From: Keratinibaculum paraultunense
Lineage (GTDB): Bacteria; Bacillota; Clostridia; Tissierellales; Tepidimicrobiaceae
Reading direction: 5' to 3'
NCBI RefSeq assembly: GCF_016767175.1
Contig: NZ_CP068564.1
Location: forward strand, 496,001-560,000
DNA: 64,000 nucleotides
Shown: in pieces, positions 29,819-38,562 of the stretch
Position numbering within the stretch: the first letter of the stretch is position 1
Layout: each line of letters begins with the position of its first letter
Program-made: the position numbers and the translations under genes
The notes under the pieces: generated by a model
Told to the model about the DNA's origin: nothing
The model's database searches: none
What the model saw: only the letters and a program-made list of their open reading frames with translations

Positions 29819-29953
29819 GTTTTTGAGAATTGTTAAAAAATAAAAATATTCCGATTATAATTAAGACTAACAAGATACTAATAAAAGCAATCATTGCTTT
29901 ATTTATAATCTATTCCTCCAAATTTTTTAATAATAAAATTGATTGTTTATTTT

Positions 29954-30364
29954 TTATATTTTTAAATCTGATATATCATATGTGAATTCTATAAGCCATT
30001 TATTCATAAATATAGGAGTATTACATCTTAATGCTAAAGCTATAGCGTCACTAGGTCTAGCATCTAATATTATACATTTTTCATTTTGTTTTATGTGTAT
30101 TTCGGAATAATAAGTATTATCTTTAATATCAGTAATAATTACTTTTTCTACAACTCCTCCTAATTTTTCTATAGCATTTTTTAAAAGATCTGGAGTCATT
30201 GGTCTGGGGGGAGTTATTTTTTGGATAGGAAGAATTATATTATTTGCCTCTAGAGCTCCAATTGCTATAGGTAGTACTATTTTTCCTTTTTCATTATCAA
30301 CTAATAAAACTGAAAAATTTTTGTTTTCATCTACAACAACATTCTTAACTTTTAATTCAATCAT
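29954..30364 (-). CDS. Bifunctional-nuclease (BFN/DUF151) domain protein
   Basis: A 136-residue protein with the BFN fold: LKVKNVVVDENKNFSVLLVDNEKGKIVLPIAIGALEANNIIL, PPRPMTPDLLKNAIEKLGG and LDARPSDAIALALRCNTPIF. The DARPSDAIALA segment is the family hallmark. The family's proposed nuclease activity comes from plant and a few bacterial studies; its role in clostridia is not known. The ATG at 30364 is six bases after GAGGTG; the GTG nine bases upstream lies in that site. The gene runs against its neighbours. Confidence 0.88.
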   Translation of the reverse strand: MIELKVKNVVVDENKNFSVLLVDNEKGKIVLPIAIGALEANNIILPIQKITPPRPMTPDLLKNAIEKLGGVVEKVIITDIKDNTYYSEIHIKQNEKCIILDARPSDAIALALRCNTPIFMNKWLIEFTYDISDLKI

Positions 30365-30477
30365 ACTATTCACCTCAATTTTTAAAAAGACAGAGCACTT
30401 ACTACTACGTTTATTATATCATATTTTACTTTTATATATCCTTTATAGTTGGTATAATGTATTTAGGAGGTGTTATT

Positions 30478-30777
30478 ATGCTTAAACCCCATGATTATGC
30501 ATTTAAAATAGAAGTGACGGTAAAAGCTGTATTTAATTGTGATAAATATGGTATAGGAGGAATAGCAGATGCAAATTTTATAGAAAAGCAACCTTTCATT
30601 GCTATGGCATTAGTATTGGGTAATTTTTACAACAAAGTAGATATTAGTTTTAAGTATAAAATAGATGACTTTTTTGGAAAATATTATTTAGAAATGGGCA
30701 AAAGTATATCAGAAATTGGAGAAGAAAAGATTAAAGAAATTATAAATGATTTTAATAGCATAGTATCGACAATATAA
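30478..30777 (+). CDS. Small protein of unknown function
   Basis: I do not recognise this 99-residue protein (LKPHDYAFKIEVTVKAVFNC...ADANFIEKQPFIAMALVLGNFYNKVDISFKYKIDDFFGKYYLEMGK). It is soluble, with no motif I can name. The ATG at 30478 is chosen because it is seven bases after TAGGAGGTG; the in-frame ATG at 30457 overlaps that region. It diverges from the BFN gene, with about 110 bases between them. Confidence 0.6.
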   Translation: MLKPHDYAFKIEVTVKAVFNCDKYGIGGIADANFIEKQPFIAMALVLGNFYNKVDISFKYKIDDFFGKYYLEMGKSISEIGEEKIKEIINDFNSIVSTI

Positions 30778-30982
30778 AATAAATTGAATTAGATTAAGAG
30801 CTCCTTTTATGAAAAAATAGGGAAATTTTCTTTATTTAATGTTAATTATTGATGAAAATTAAATATGAAATAATTTTGTAATGCTTTTTTAACCAATATT
30901 TGATATAAAAGTTATAAAATAAGGATATAATTAAATATACCTTTAATATTTGATTACATGTATCATATGAGGAGTGATTTAA

Positions 30983-32074
30983 TTGAAAAAATATTTGAAA
31001 TTAACGTTTCTTTTGCTGATTATTAGTGTGTTATTTACCGGTTGTGATAGTACACAAGAGCAGAAAGATAAAAATATTTTATTAGAAAAAAATAGTGAAG
31101 AAGAAAATATTCAAGAATTTGATGAGGAAACTAAAACAATAGAAGATTATTTTCCATTTATGGAGAATACAAAATTGGAGTATGAAGGGATAGGAAATGA
31201 ATTTGCAGAGCAAACTACTTTTTTTGAATTTATAGAAAATAATAGAGCTCAATTAAAAATATTTAATCCAGGGACAGTAGCTGTAAAGATTTTAGAATAT
31301 AAAGATGGTGAATTAAGAGAAGTATTTACTGAGGGAGAGTTTTATCATATTGAAAATATGTTAGATATTAGAGGAGAATCACAAAATGTGATTTTAAAAG
31401 AACCATTAAAAGCAGGCAATTCTTGGAATATTCCAGGAGGGCATAAAAGAACTATAAGTGGAATAGATGTAAGCATAGAAACTCCTTATAAAACATTTAA
31501 AGCATTAGAAGTTACTACTGAATTTGGAGATGGGAAAGTGCAGCTAGATTATTATGCTAAAGGTGTAGGTCTTGTAGCATCTATATATAAGGATGGAGAA
31601 TTTGAAGTAAAAACTCTTTTAGAAGATATAGAAAAAGAACCTTATGAAACTGAAATTACATTCTATTATCCTTTATATTCTGATATAAAGGTTGCATATT
31701 TAGAAAGGGATATAAAATTTAATACTAATGATAGTATTGAAAAGATAATAGAAAATAATTTTAAAAATCCCCCATCAGATAAATTATTACCTGTTATATC
31801 TGATAATACAAGAGTTAATTCGATAAAATTAAATAGAGGGAATAAAACTGTTAATATAGATTTTTCAGAAGAATTTATATCAGAAATGAATGCAGGTTCT
31901 AGCTTAGAAGGTTCTATATTAAAGAGTGTAGTAAATACTTTAGGAAATTATTATGGTGTAGAGAAAGTGTTTATATCTATTGAAGGTAAACCTTATAGTT
32001 CAGGGCATTTTGCAATTGAAGAAAATGAGTATTTTACAGTAGATGATTCAGATTTGGTGGAATTTAAAGATTAA
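30983..32074 (+). CDS. Lipoprotein with C-terminal GerMN domain
   Basis: This 363-residue lipoprotein has a signal peptide and lipobox (LLIISVLFTGC, Cys about residue 21), an acidic linker rich in Glu, a middle beta-rich region starting YFPFMENTKLEYEG and a C-terminal GerMN domain (FYYPLYSDIKVAYLERDIKFNTNDSIEKIIENNFKNPP...VNIDFSEEFI). It is a second GerMN protein, apart from the two-repeat one at 22371. Location should be the outer leaflet of the membrane. Start TTG 30983 follows GAGGAG. It ends at a strong bidirectional hairpin shared with a small opposing gene. Confidence 0.8.
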   Translation: MKKYLKLTFLLLIISVLFTGCDSTQEQKDKNILLEKNSEEENIQEFDEETKTIEDYFPFMENTKLEYEGIGNEFAEQTTFFEFIENNRAQLKIFNPGTVAVKILEYKDGELREVFTEGEFYHIENMLDIRGESQNVILKEPLKAGNSWNIPGGHKRTISGIDVSIETPYKTFKALEVTTEFGDGKVQLDYYAKGVGLVASIYKDGEFEVKTLLEDIEKEPYETEITFYYPLYSDIKVAYLERDIKFNTNDSIEKIIENNFKNPPSDKLLPVISDNTRVNSIKLNRGNKTVNIDFSEEFISEMNAGSSLEGSILKSVVNTLGNYYGVEKVFISIEGKPYSSGHFAIEENEYFTVDDSDLVEFKD

Positions 32075-32078
32075 ATAA

Positions 32079-32118
32079 AAATCAAAGTGCTTCCATATTG
32101 GAGGCACTTTGATTTTTA
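32079..32118. terminator. Bidirectional terminator between convergent genes
   Basis: AAATCAAAGTGC and GCACTTTGATTT pair, with an inner TCC/GGA, giving an almost continuous stem with T-rich ends on both sides. Confidence 0.85.
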
Positions 32119-32238
32119 CTATTTGTTGTCATCATTGCTGTCTTTGTTATCTTTTTTGCTATTTAGATTATTATCCTGATTGTTTTTTTTGTTTTTATTG
32201 GTATTTTTATTGGTGTTTTTCTTATTTTTCTTAGCCAT
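32119..32238 (-). CDS. Lys/Asn-rich 39-residue protein
   Basis: A short gene on the minus strand: GAGGAGGG, five bases, ATG (32238), then AKKNKKNTNKNTNKNKKNN and QDNNLNSKKDNKDSNDDNK, stop at 32119-32121. More than half of the residues are Lys or Asn; the first half is basic and the second half mixed with Asp. The strong ribosome binding site and the terminator directly after the stop make it a real gene in my view. It has the look of a low-complexity clostridial or spore-associated small basic protein, but I do not recognise the family. Confidence 0.65.
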   Translation of the reverse strand: MAKKNKKNTNKNTNKNKKNNQDNNLNSKKDNKDSNDDNK

Positions 32239-32350
32239 GTTGTCCCTCCTCTATAAAAATATTTCCTTATCTATAGTATTACTATTTTTTAAAAAATTAT
32301 ATAAATGTGATAGAATATATATTAAATTAATGTAAAGAGGAAGTGGATTC

Positions 32351-34078
32351 ATGTTTTTACAAACCTACAGTGTATCGGTTAAGGAAGTTATGAAAAAAGA
32401 CATATATTTTATAGATATAGAAGAAAATTTTTGTAAGGTTTTTGATTATTTAATGAAAAATAGCAAAAAGGAAGTATTAGTTTTAAAAGAAGGGAAATTG
32501 GATGGTATTATAACTATAAGTGATATTTCAAAAATGGTGGATAAAGATATATCTCAAATAGCTATATCAGATGTTATGACTGATAATTTAATAAGTATAG
32601 GTACAGAAGAAACATTAGCTAATGTTCGCCTATTGATGCTTAAAAATTGTATTGGCAGGATCCCAGTGTTAAGCAATAATAAAGTAGTAGGAATCATAAG
32701 AGAAGAAATTATTAGGGATTATTTCTATAGAGGGGTAGAAGAATCAGAACAGGCGATAGAACATATATTTGATAATATAAGTGAAGCGGTATGTGTATTA
32801 GATAACAAGGGTAGAGTAGTCATATGGAACAAAAATGCAGAAAAATTATATGGATTAAAAATAGACGAAATAAAAGGAAAGCCTTTAAGAAAGTATTTCC
32901 CCAATGCAATTGACTTAAAAATATTTGAAACCAAAGAAAGCGTAAAAAATATATATCATTCTCCTAAAGAAGGATATCATGTTATAATTAGTGCATCTCC
33001 TATAATTATAAATGATAAGCTATATGGCGTAATAAGTACCGAAAAGGATATATCCGAGATAGAGGAATTACAAAAAGAGTTAAAAAAAGCAAAGGATAAA
33101 ATACAGGTGTTAGAAAATAAAATAGATCAAGATGGTTTAGATCCTTTTGATAGAATTATTGGGCATAGTAAAAAAATAATAGATAAGATTGATATTGCAA
33201 AACAGATAGCACCTACTAATGTATCTGTTCTGCTTACTGGAGAATCTGGTACTGGAAAAGAAGAATTTGCTAAAGCTATTCATAAGTATAGTGGATTATC
33301 AGGAAAATTTGTTCCTGTAAATTGTAGTGCTATTCCTTCAGAGTTATTTGAATCAGAATTTTTTGGTTATGAAAGAGGAGCTTTTACTGGAGCCAGAAAA
33401 GAAGGTAAAATAGGATTTTTTGAATTAGCAAAAGATGGGACATTGTTTTTAGATGAAATTGGGGACTTGCCCCTATCTATGCAAGCTAAATTATTGAGAG
33501 TGTTGCAAGATAAAAAGATAAAAAAGGTAGGAGGAGAAAGATATATTCCAGTAGATGTTAGAATTATATCTGCTACTAATAAGAATTTGGTGGATATGAT
33601 TGAAAAAAAACAGTTTAGAGAAGATCTATACTATAGAATAAATGTAATAGAAATAGAATTGCCTCCTTTAAGGGAGAGAAAAGAAGATATAGTATTATTT
33701 ATAGATTATTTTTTAAAAGAGATTTGTATAGAAAATGATAAGGAAGTTTTAAGTATAAATAATGATGTGGTAAATTTTTTAATAGATTATCCTTGGAGAG
33801 GAAATATTAGGGAATTAAGAAATGTAATTGAGCATATGGCAATTATGTGTAGAGGAGATACTATTACAAAGGATTTAATACCTAAATATATGTTAAAAGA
33901 TGGGATTGAAGGATTTTATTCTATGGATTTAAATAAATCAGTAGAGAATTTAGAAATATTTTTAATTAAAGAAGCTTTAAGAAGTACTAATGGTAGTAGG
34001 ATAAAAGCTGCTAAGCTTTTAAACATACCAAGAACAACACTTCATTCAAAAATGAAAAAATACCATCTATATGACTAG
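32351..34078 (+). CDS. prdR: Sigma-54-dependent activator of the proline reductase genes
   Basis: A 575-residue regulator with, in order, two CBS repeats (about 8-125), a PAS domain (about 135-245, ILDNISEAVCVLDNKGRVVIWNKNAEKLYGL pattern), an AAA+ domain (about 265-500; Walker A GESGTGKEE, the sigma-54-contact loop ERGAFTGA, Walker B GTLFLDEIGDL) and a C-terminal Fis-type helix-turn-helix (GSRIKAAKLLNIPRTTLHSKMKKY). PrdR of Clostridioides difficile and relatives activates the prd genes in response to proline. Position directly before prdC, a -24/-12 promoter and repeated palindromes in the next gap all fit. Proline sensing through CBS or PAS is inference. Confidence 0.93.
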   Translation: MFLQTYSVSVKEVMKKDIYFIDIEENFCKVFDYLMKNSKKEVLVLKEGKLDGIITISDISKMVDKDISQIAISDVMTDNLISIGTEETLANVRLLMLKNCIGRIPVLSNNKVVGIIREEIIRDYFYRGVEESEQAIEHIFDNISEAVCVLDNKGRVVIWNKNAEKLYGLKIDEIKGKPLRKYFPNAIDLKIFETKESVKNIYHSPKEGYHVIISASPIIINDKLYGVISTEKDISEIEELQKELKKAKDKIQVLENKIDQDGLDPFDRIIGHSKKIIDKIDIAKQIAPTNVSVLLTGESGTGKEEFAKAIHKYSGLSGKFVPVNCSAIPSELFESEFFGYERGAFTGARKEGKIGFFELAKDGTLFLDEIGDLPLSMQAKLLRVLQDKKIKKVGGERYIPVDVRIISATNKNLVDMIEKKQFREDLYYRINVIEIELPPLRERKEDIVLFIDYFLKEICIENDKEVLSINNDVVNFLIDYPWRGNIRELRNVIEHMAIMCRGDTITKDLIPKYMLKDGIEGFYSMDLNKSVENLEIFLIKEALRSTNGSRIKAAKLLNIPRTTLHSKMKKYHLYD

Positions 34079-34273
34079 TAATAGTCATATGATTATTATT
34101 AGTCATAGATGTTTATATTTATTAATAGTTTAATTTACAGAATTATTATAATTAAATATAACATAGATAAGTTTGACAGTTATACATATTAGGTGAAATG
34201 GAATTATTATATAAAGGCTATTAATATAAATGGAACGATGATTAAATATATTAATAAAAGACTAAAAATAGTC
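34073..34273 (+). promoter_or_regulatory. Three palindromic sites, probable PrdR enhancer (UAS)
   Basis: GACTA-N4-TAGTC occurs perfectly at 34073-34086 (overlapping the prdR stop) and 34260-34273, and with one change (GATTA-N4-TAGTC) at 34091-34104. The first two are 18 bp centre to centre, on nearly the same helix face. The nearest is about 65 bases upstream of the -24 element. Spacing and symmetry suit an activator dimer of the Fis-HTH type. Confidence 0.75.
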
Positions 34274-34335
34274 ATATATTTTATCATTTATATTAAAGAA
34301 ATGTAGAGTTTCAGTGTTTATAGAGATTTATATAG

Positions 34336-34352
34336 TTGGTATGATATTTGCT
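34336..34352 (+). promoter_or_regulatory. Sigma-54 (-24/-12) promoter of the prd operon
   Basis: TTGGTATGATATTTGCT: GG at 34338-34339 and GC at 34350-34351 with exactly ten bases between them, matching the TTGGCAC-N5-TTGCW pattern apart from the CAC. The prdC start is 32 bases further. Confidence 0.8.
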
Positions 34353-34383
34353 TATAATATATAATATAAGGGGAGGTGATTAA

Positions 34384-35664
34384 TTGAAAATTAAAATACC
34401 TTTAAGGCAACATGTTGGAGGAATTAATAAACCAATTGTTAAGTATAAAGATAAAGTATATAAAGGGCAGTTAATAGCTGTACCAGAAGGGTTAGGTGCC
34501 AATATTCATTCTAGTGTAAGTGGAGAAATAATAGATGTCACTGAAGAAGAAATTTTGATTGATGCTTATGATAAACAACCTAATGATTATATAGAGATTA
34601 AAAAAACTAATGACTATTTAGAGGCTATAAAAGAAGCAGGAATAGTAGGAGCAGGAGGTGCAGGTTTTCCTACTTATGTTAAATTGAATTCTAAATTAGA
34701 TAATGGATTTGTAGTTGCAAATGCAGCAGAATGTGAACCATTATTAGGGCATAATATGGCAAGGATAATGAAAGATCCAGATTTAATAGTACGTGGTTTA
34801 AAATATATAATGGAAATAACAGGGGCTAAGAAAGGGTATATAGCTATAAAACCTAAAAATAAACAGCCTTTGATTCAACTAGGAAAAGCTATTAAAGGTG
34901 AAAATGATATAGAAATAAAATTTCTTCCTGATATGTATCCAGCAGGAGATGAAAGAGTTATCATTAGAGAATTATTTGGAATAAAATTAAAACCAGGACA
35001 ATTACCAATAGAAGCCAATGTAGTGGTTTCTAATGTAGAAACTATAAAAAATATAGTATTAGCTATAGAAGAAAGAAGACCTGTGATTACAAAAGATTTA
35101 ACTGCTGATGGACGATTAGTTTTAGGAAATAAAGTATTTTTGGATGTACCAATAGGAACTCCTATTAAATCTATAATAGAGGATTGTGGAGGATATATAG
35201 AACCTTATGGCGAGATTTTATTAGGAGGACCTTTTATGGGGAAAAAAGCTTCTGAAGAAGATGTGGTAACTAAGACTACAGGAGGAGTATTAGTAGGATT
35301 ACCTTTCCCTCAAGATAGTAGGAAGTTTGGTTTAATAGGTTGTGAATGTGGAGCTCAGATTGACAGGCTCACTTATATAGTAGAAAACATGGGTGGAGAG
35401 GTAGTGGCTAGTACCAATTGTAAAAGAATGAAAGAAGTAAATGGAAGATTTAGATGTGAGGAACCTGGAGTTTGTCCAGGGCAAGCTGAGAAGGTGATTT
35501 ATCTAAAGAAAAATGGTGCTGAAGCTATTATGGTAGGTACTTGTGAAACCTGAACGGATACAGTAGCAAATGTAGCTCCTAGGATAGGACTACCTATGTA
35601 TCATAGTACAGACCATATATTAAGGGCAGTAGGTCATAGATTATATAGAAAAAAGAAAGAATAG
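34384..35664 (+). CDS. prdC: Selenoprotein PrdC, electron-transfer (RnfC-like) protein of proline reductase
   Basis: This 426-residue selenoprotein has UGA (35551-35553) as codon 390, in VGTCETU-T-D. The frame then continues for 36 codons (TVANVAPRIGLPMYHSTDHILRAVGHRLYRKKKE) to TAG 35662-35664. The body is RnfC-like: an N-terminal barrel-sandwich segment (LRQHVGGINKPIVKYKDKVYKGQLIAVPEGLGANIHSSVSGEII), then AGIVGAGGAGFPTYVKL and ANAAECEPLLGHN. PrdC is thought to pass electrons to the PrdAB reductase. Treating the UGA as a stop would remove the conserved C-terminus, and a hairpin suited to a bacterial SECIS follows it. Start TTG 34384 after GGGGAGGTGA. First gene of the sigma-54 operon. Confidence 0.93.
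35551..35593 (+). promoter_or_regulatory. Putative bacterial SECIS element of prdC
   Basis: The UGA is followed, 18 bases on, by GTAG-C-TCC/GGA-CTAC (35572-35593), with a seven-base loop. Distance and size fit elements that recruit SelB. Confidence 0.55.
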
Positions 35665-35678
35665 GAGGGATGATAAAA

Positions 35679-37532
35679 TTGGCTATAACTAAGGAACAAG
35701 CAATGGAACATAAGGATTCCTATGCAATAACTTGTTGTAGATTTGAAGAAGGGACTGTTATTGAACCATCACATATTGAAGATCCTAATTTGATTCCAGA
35801 TCTTGAGGAATCTGGTCTTATAGAAATTCCTGAAGATTGTCTTAAAATTGGAGAAGTATTAGGAGCCACTTTGAAAAAGACGGTAGATGCATTAACTCCT
35901 TTAACTCCTGATTTGGTAGAAGGTTATACTAAATTGGAGGAAACATCTCGAGAAGAAATAGAAGAAATAGATAAAGAAGTTTCAGTTAATGAGGATGAAA
36001 GCACTGAAAGACATGAAAAGGGAATAAATAATATAAAGATTCAAATTGGGGAAGGTAAGGATATAAATATAGAAATACCATTTCCCGTTATTACATCATC
36101 TGCTGTTTCATCAACGCCGATAACAGAAGAAATAAAAGGAGAAAAAAGCTCACCGGAAGAAGAAAAAGAATTAAGAAGATTGACAAGAAAATATTTCAAA
36201 ATAGATAAAGTAGAATTTGGACATGAAACTAAAATAGATGGAACTACTCTTATAATTAGAGAAGATGCATACAAAGAAGCTATAGATTCTCAAGAATTAG
36301 TAGTAGATATGAAAGTAGATATTATTACACCTGATAGGTATAATGAATTTTCTAATACTATAATGGATGTGCAACCCATAGCTACGAAAGAAGAAGGAGA
36401 ATTAGGTGAAGGAATAACTAGAGTATTGGATGGAGTAGTAATGTTGGTTACAGGAACTGATGAAGCAGGAGTACAAATAGGTGAATTTGGTTCTTCTGAA
36501 GGGATACTTGAAGAAAATATAATGTGGGGCAGACCAGGTTCTCCAGAAAAGGGAGAAATATTAATTAAAACTGATGTAACTATTAAAAAAGGAAAAAATA
36601 TGGAACGACCAGGTCCTATGGCAGCCCACAAGGCAACTGATTTTATTACTCAAGAGATTAGAGAAGCTTTAAAGAAAGCAGATGAATCTTTAGTAGTTAG
36701 AAAAGAAGAATTTGTCCATAAAAGAAGACTAAACAAAAAAAAGGTAGTAATAGTAAAGGAGATAATGGGACAAGGGGCTATGCATGATAATTATTTAATG
36801 CCTCAAGAACCAGTAGGAGTATTAGGCGCTAAAGCCAATGTGGATTTAGGGAATGTTCCTGTAGTAGTATCTCCATTACATGTATTAGACGGTTGTGTTC
36901 ATGCATTAACTTGCATAGGACCAGCATCTAAGGAGACTTCTAGACATTATTTTAGAGAACCTTTGGTGTTGGAAGCTATGTTGGATGATGAAATAGATTT
37001 AGCAGCTGTAGTATTTGTAGGTTCTCCTCAAGCTAATTCAGAAAAATTCTATGTATCAAAATTATTAGGTTTAACTATAGAAGCTATGGATGTAGATGGT
37101 GCTATAGTTACTACAGAGGGATTTGGAAACAATCATGTGGATTTTGCCAGTCATATAGAAGAAATAGGGAAAAGAGGTATACCTGTGGTGGGAATGACTT
37201 TTGCAGCAGTACAAGGTCAATTAGTTGTAGGTAATGAGCATATGGATGCTATGGTGGAATTAAATAAATCTGAGGAAGGAATTGAAAATGAAATATTAGA
37301 AAACAACTGTTTATGTCAAGAAGATGCTATAAGAGCATTATATATGCTAAAAGCTAAAATGGCAGGAGAAGAAATACTACCACCTGAAAGAAAATACGGT
37401 AAAGATGTAATATTAAATAATATAAGATTAATTGAAAAAGCAACTGATAGAAAAATAGAGTTAGTAGACAATGAAACTTCTTTAAAAATAAGTCAAAATA
37501 GAAGAAATGAATATGAAAAGGATGCAGAATAA
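35679..37532 (+). CDS. prdA: D-proline reductase proprotein PrdA
   Basis: PrdA, about 617 residues, is processed at a cysteine to two subunits, the smaller carrying an N-terminal pyruvoyl group that binds D-proline. The cleavage region is visible as HVLDGCVHALTCIGPASKE; the Cys in TCIG (about residue 412) corresponds to the pyruvoyl-forming Cys of Clostridium sticklandii. Other marks are ITCCRFEEGTVIEPSHIEDP at the N-terminus and EGFGNNHVDFASHIEEIGKRGIPVVGM near the end. An ATG at 35670 directly abuts the AGGAGGGA and is too close; TTG 35679, eight bases after it, is the probable start and gives the usual AITKEQA N-terminus. Confidence 0.93.
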   Translation: MAITKEQAMEHKDSYAITCCRFEEGTVIEPSHIEDPNLIPDLEESGLIEIPEDCLKIGEVLGATLKKTVDALTPLTPDLVEGYTKLEETSREEIEEIDKEVSVNEDESTERHEKGINNIKIQIGEGKDINIEIPFPVITSSAVSSTPITEEIKGEKSSPEEEKELRRLTRKYFKIDKVEFGHETKIDGTTLIIREDAYKEAIDSQELVVDMKVDIITPDRYNEFSNTIMDVQPIATKEEGELGEGITRVLDGVVMLVTGTDEAGVQIGEFGSSEGILEENIMWGRPGSPEKGEILIKTDVTIKKGKNMERPGPMAAHKATDFITQEIREALKKADESLVVRKEEFVHKRRLNKKKVVIVKEIMGQGAMHDNYLMPQEPVGVLGAKANVDLGNVPVVVSPLHVLDGCVHALTCIGPASKETSRHYFREPLVLEAMLDDEIDLAAVVFVGSPQANSEKFYVSKLLGLTIEAMDVDGAIVTTEGFGNNHVDFASHIEEIGKRGIPVVGMTFAAVQGQLVVGNEHMDAMVELNKSEEGIENEILENNCLCQEDAIRALYMLKAKMAGEEILPPERKYGKDVILNNIRLIEKATDRKIELVDNETSLKISQNRRNEYEKDAE

Positions 37533-37535
37533 ATC

Positions 37536-37811
37536 ATGGATAAGCTAAATTTTATATCATCAGAGAGATATTACGAGGGAATAATTATAGAGCTGACTGA
37601 TGGTTCAGTAGTTATAGATTTAAATGGTCGAATGGGGCAGTTAAGACTTCCTAGAAGAATGTTAATTTGTCAAAATGAACCAAAAGAAGGACAACGAGTT
37701 GGGTTTTTGATGACTTATCCGGAAGTAATTGATGAAGAAATAAATAAAAATTATTTAAAATCAGCTAAAGATCAATTACGAAAAAGAATAGATAGTGGAA
37801 ATATAATTTAA
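37536..37811 (+). CDS. Small proline-reductase-cluster protein (CBO2463/CBO2479-type)
   Basis: A 91-residue protein between prdA and prdB, starting three bases after prdA. Its first 65 residues read like a small beta barrel (FISSERYYEGIIIELTDGSVVIDLNGRMGQLRLPRRMLICQNEPKEGQRVGFLMTYPEVID). Proteins of this kind sit at the same place in other clostridial prd clusters and carry the database domain name CBO2463/CBO2479, as far as I recall. Function is unknown. Position suggests a role in assembly or maturation of the PrdA/PrdB complex. The ribosome binding site is weak, so translation is probably coupled to prdA. Confidence 0.75.
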   Translation: MDKLNFISSERYYEGIIIELTDGSVVIDLNGRMGQLRLPRRMLICQNEPKEGQRVGFLMTYPEVIDEEINKNYLKSAKDQLRKRIDSGNII

Positions 37812-37824
37812 GGAGGGATACTTT

Positions 37825-38550
37825 ATGGACATGACTGTGATAAAAGGATTACAATCTGAAATATATGTTCCTATTACTCCTAAACCAGTTTGGACGCCAG
37901 TCACTAAGCCTTTGGATGAAATGGTAATTGCTCTAGTTACAGCTGCAGGGGTGCACCTTAAGTCTGATAAAAGGTTTAATTTAGCAGGGGATACTTCCTA
38001 TAGGATAATACCTGGTGATGTTGATAGCAATGATTTAATGGTAACTCATGGAGGATATGATAATTCAGATGTTAATAAAGATATAAATTGTATGTTTCCA
38101 ATAGATAGGCTTAGAGAGTTAGTTGAAGAGGGATTTATTAAAGGAGTAGCACCTAAACACATTGGGTTTATGGGCGGTGGTGGAAATGTGGATGCATTTA
38201 GGGAAAAAACTGGACCAGAAATAGCTAAAATATTGAAAGAAGAAGGTGTGGATGGAGTAGTTATGACTGGTGGGTGAGGTACATGTCACCGCTCTGCCGT
38301 GATTGTGCAGAGAGCAATTGAAGAATCAGGAATTCCGACTATTATAATAGCTGCTTTACCACCAGTAGTTAGACAAACTGGATCTCCAAGATGTACAGCT
38401 CCACTAGTACCAATGGGAGCCAATGTTGGAGAACCTAATAATCCAGAAATGCAAAGGAATATACTAAGAGATACTTTAATACAATTAGTAGAAATAGATA
38501 CTCCAGGGAAAATAGTTCCATTACCTTATGAATATACAGCTAAAGTATAA
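37825..38550 (+). CDS. prdB: Selenoprotein PrdB, catalytic subunit of D-proline reductase
   Basis: The gene encodes 241 residues with UGA (38275-38277) as codon 151, in VVMTGGUGTCHRSAVI. The Sec is the reductase nucleophile that attacks the alpha carbon of pyruvoyl-bound D-proline; the product is 5-aminovalerate. The N-terminal part (VYVPITPKPVWTPVTKPLDEMVIALVTAAGVHLKSDKRFNLAGDTSYR) resembles the GrdB/PrdB superfamily. After Sec the frame continues for 90 codons to TAA 38548-38550. Start ATG 37825 follows AAGGAGGG. A stem-loop lies shortly after the UGA. prdF follows after 12 bases. Confidence 0.96.
38275..38314 (+). promoter_or_regulatory. Putative bacterial SECIS element of prdB
   Basis: CTCTGC-CGTGATTGT-GCAGAG (38292-38312) forms a 6-bp stem and 9-base loop 14 bases after the UGA, the usual place for SelB recognition. 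Confidence 0.65.
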
Positions 38551-38562
38551 AGGGGGAGTTGG

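Noticed and set aside
29822-29920. Small hydrophobic frame on the minus strand (MIAFISILLVLIIIGIFLFF)
   Set aside because: The ATG is about 20 bases from the GGAGG and the correctly spaced codon is not a start, so it is too weak to list as a gene.
34384-35553. prdC ending at the UGA, i.e. a truncated gene
   Set aside because: The frame continues with conserved residues to a TAG, and a SECIS-like hairpin follows, so the UGA encodes selenocysteine.
38275-38550. prdB as two separate genes split by a stop codon
   Set aside because: GGUGTCH around the UGA is the known selenocysteine site of PrdB, so one gene is called.
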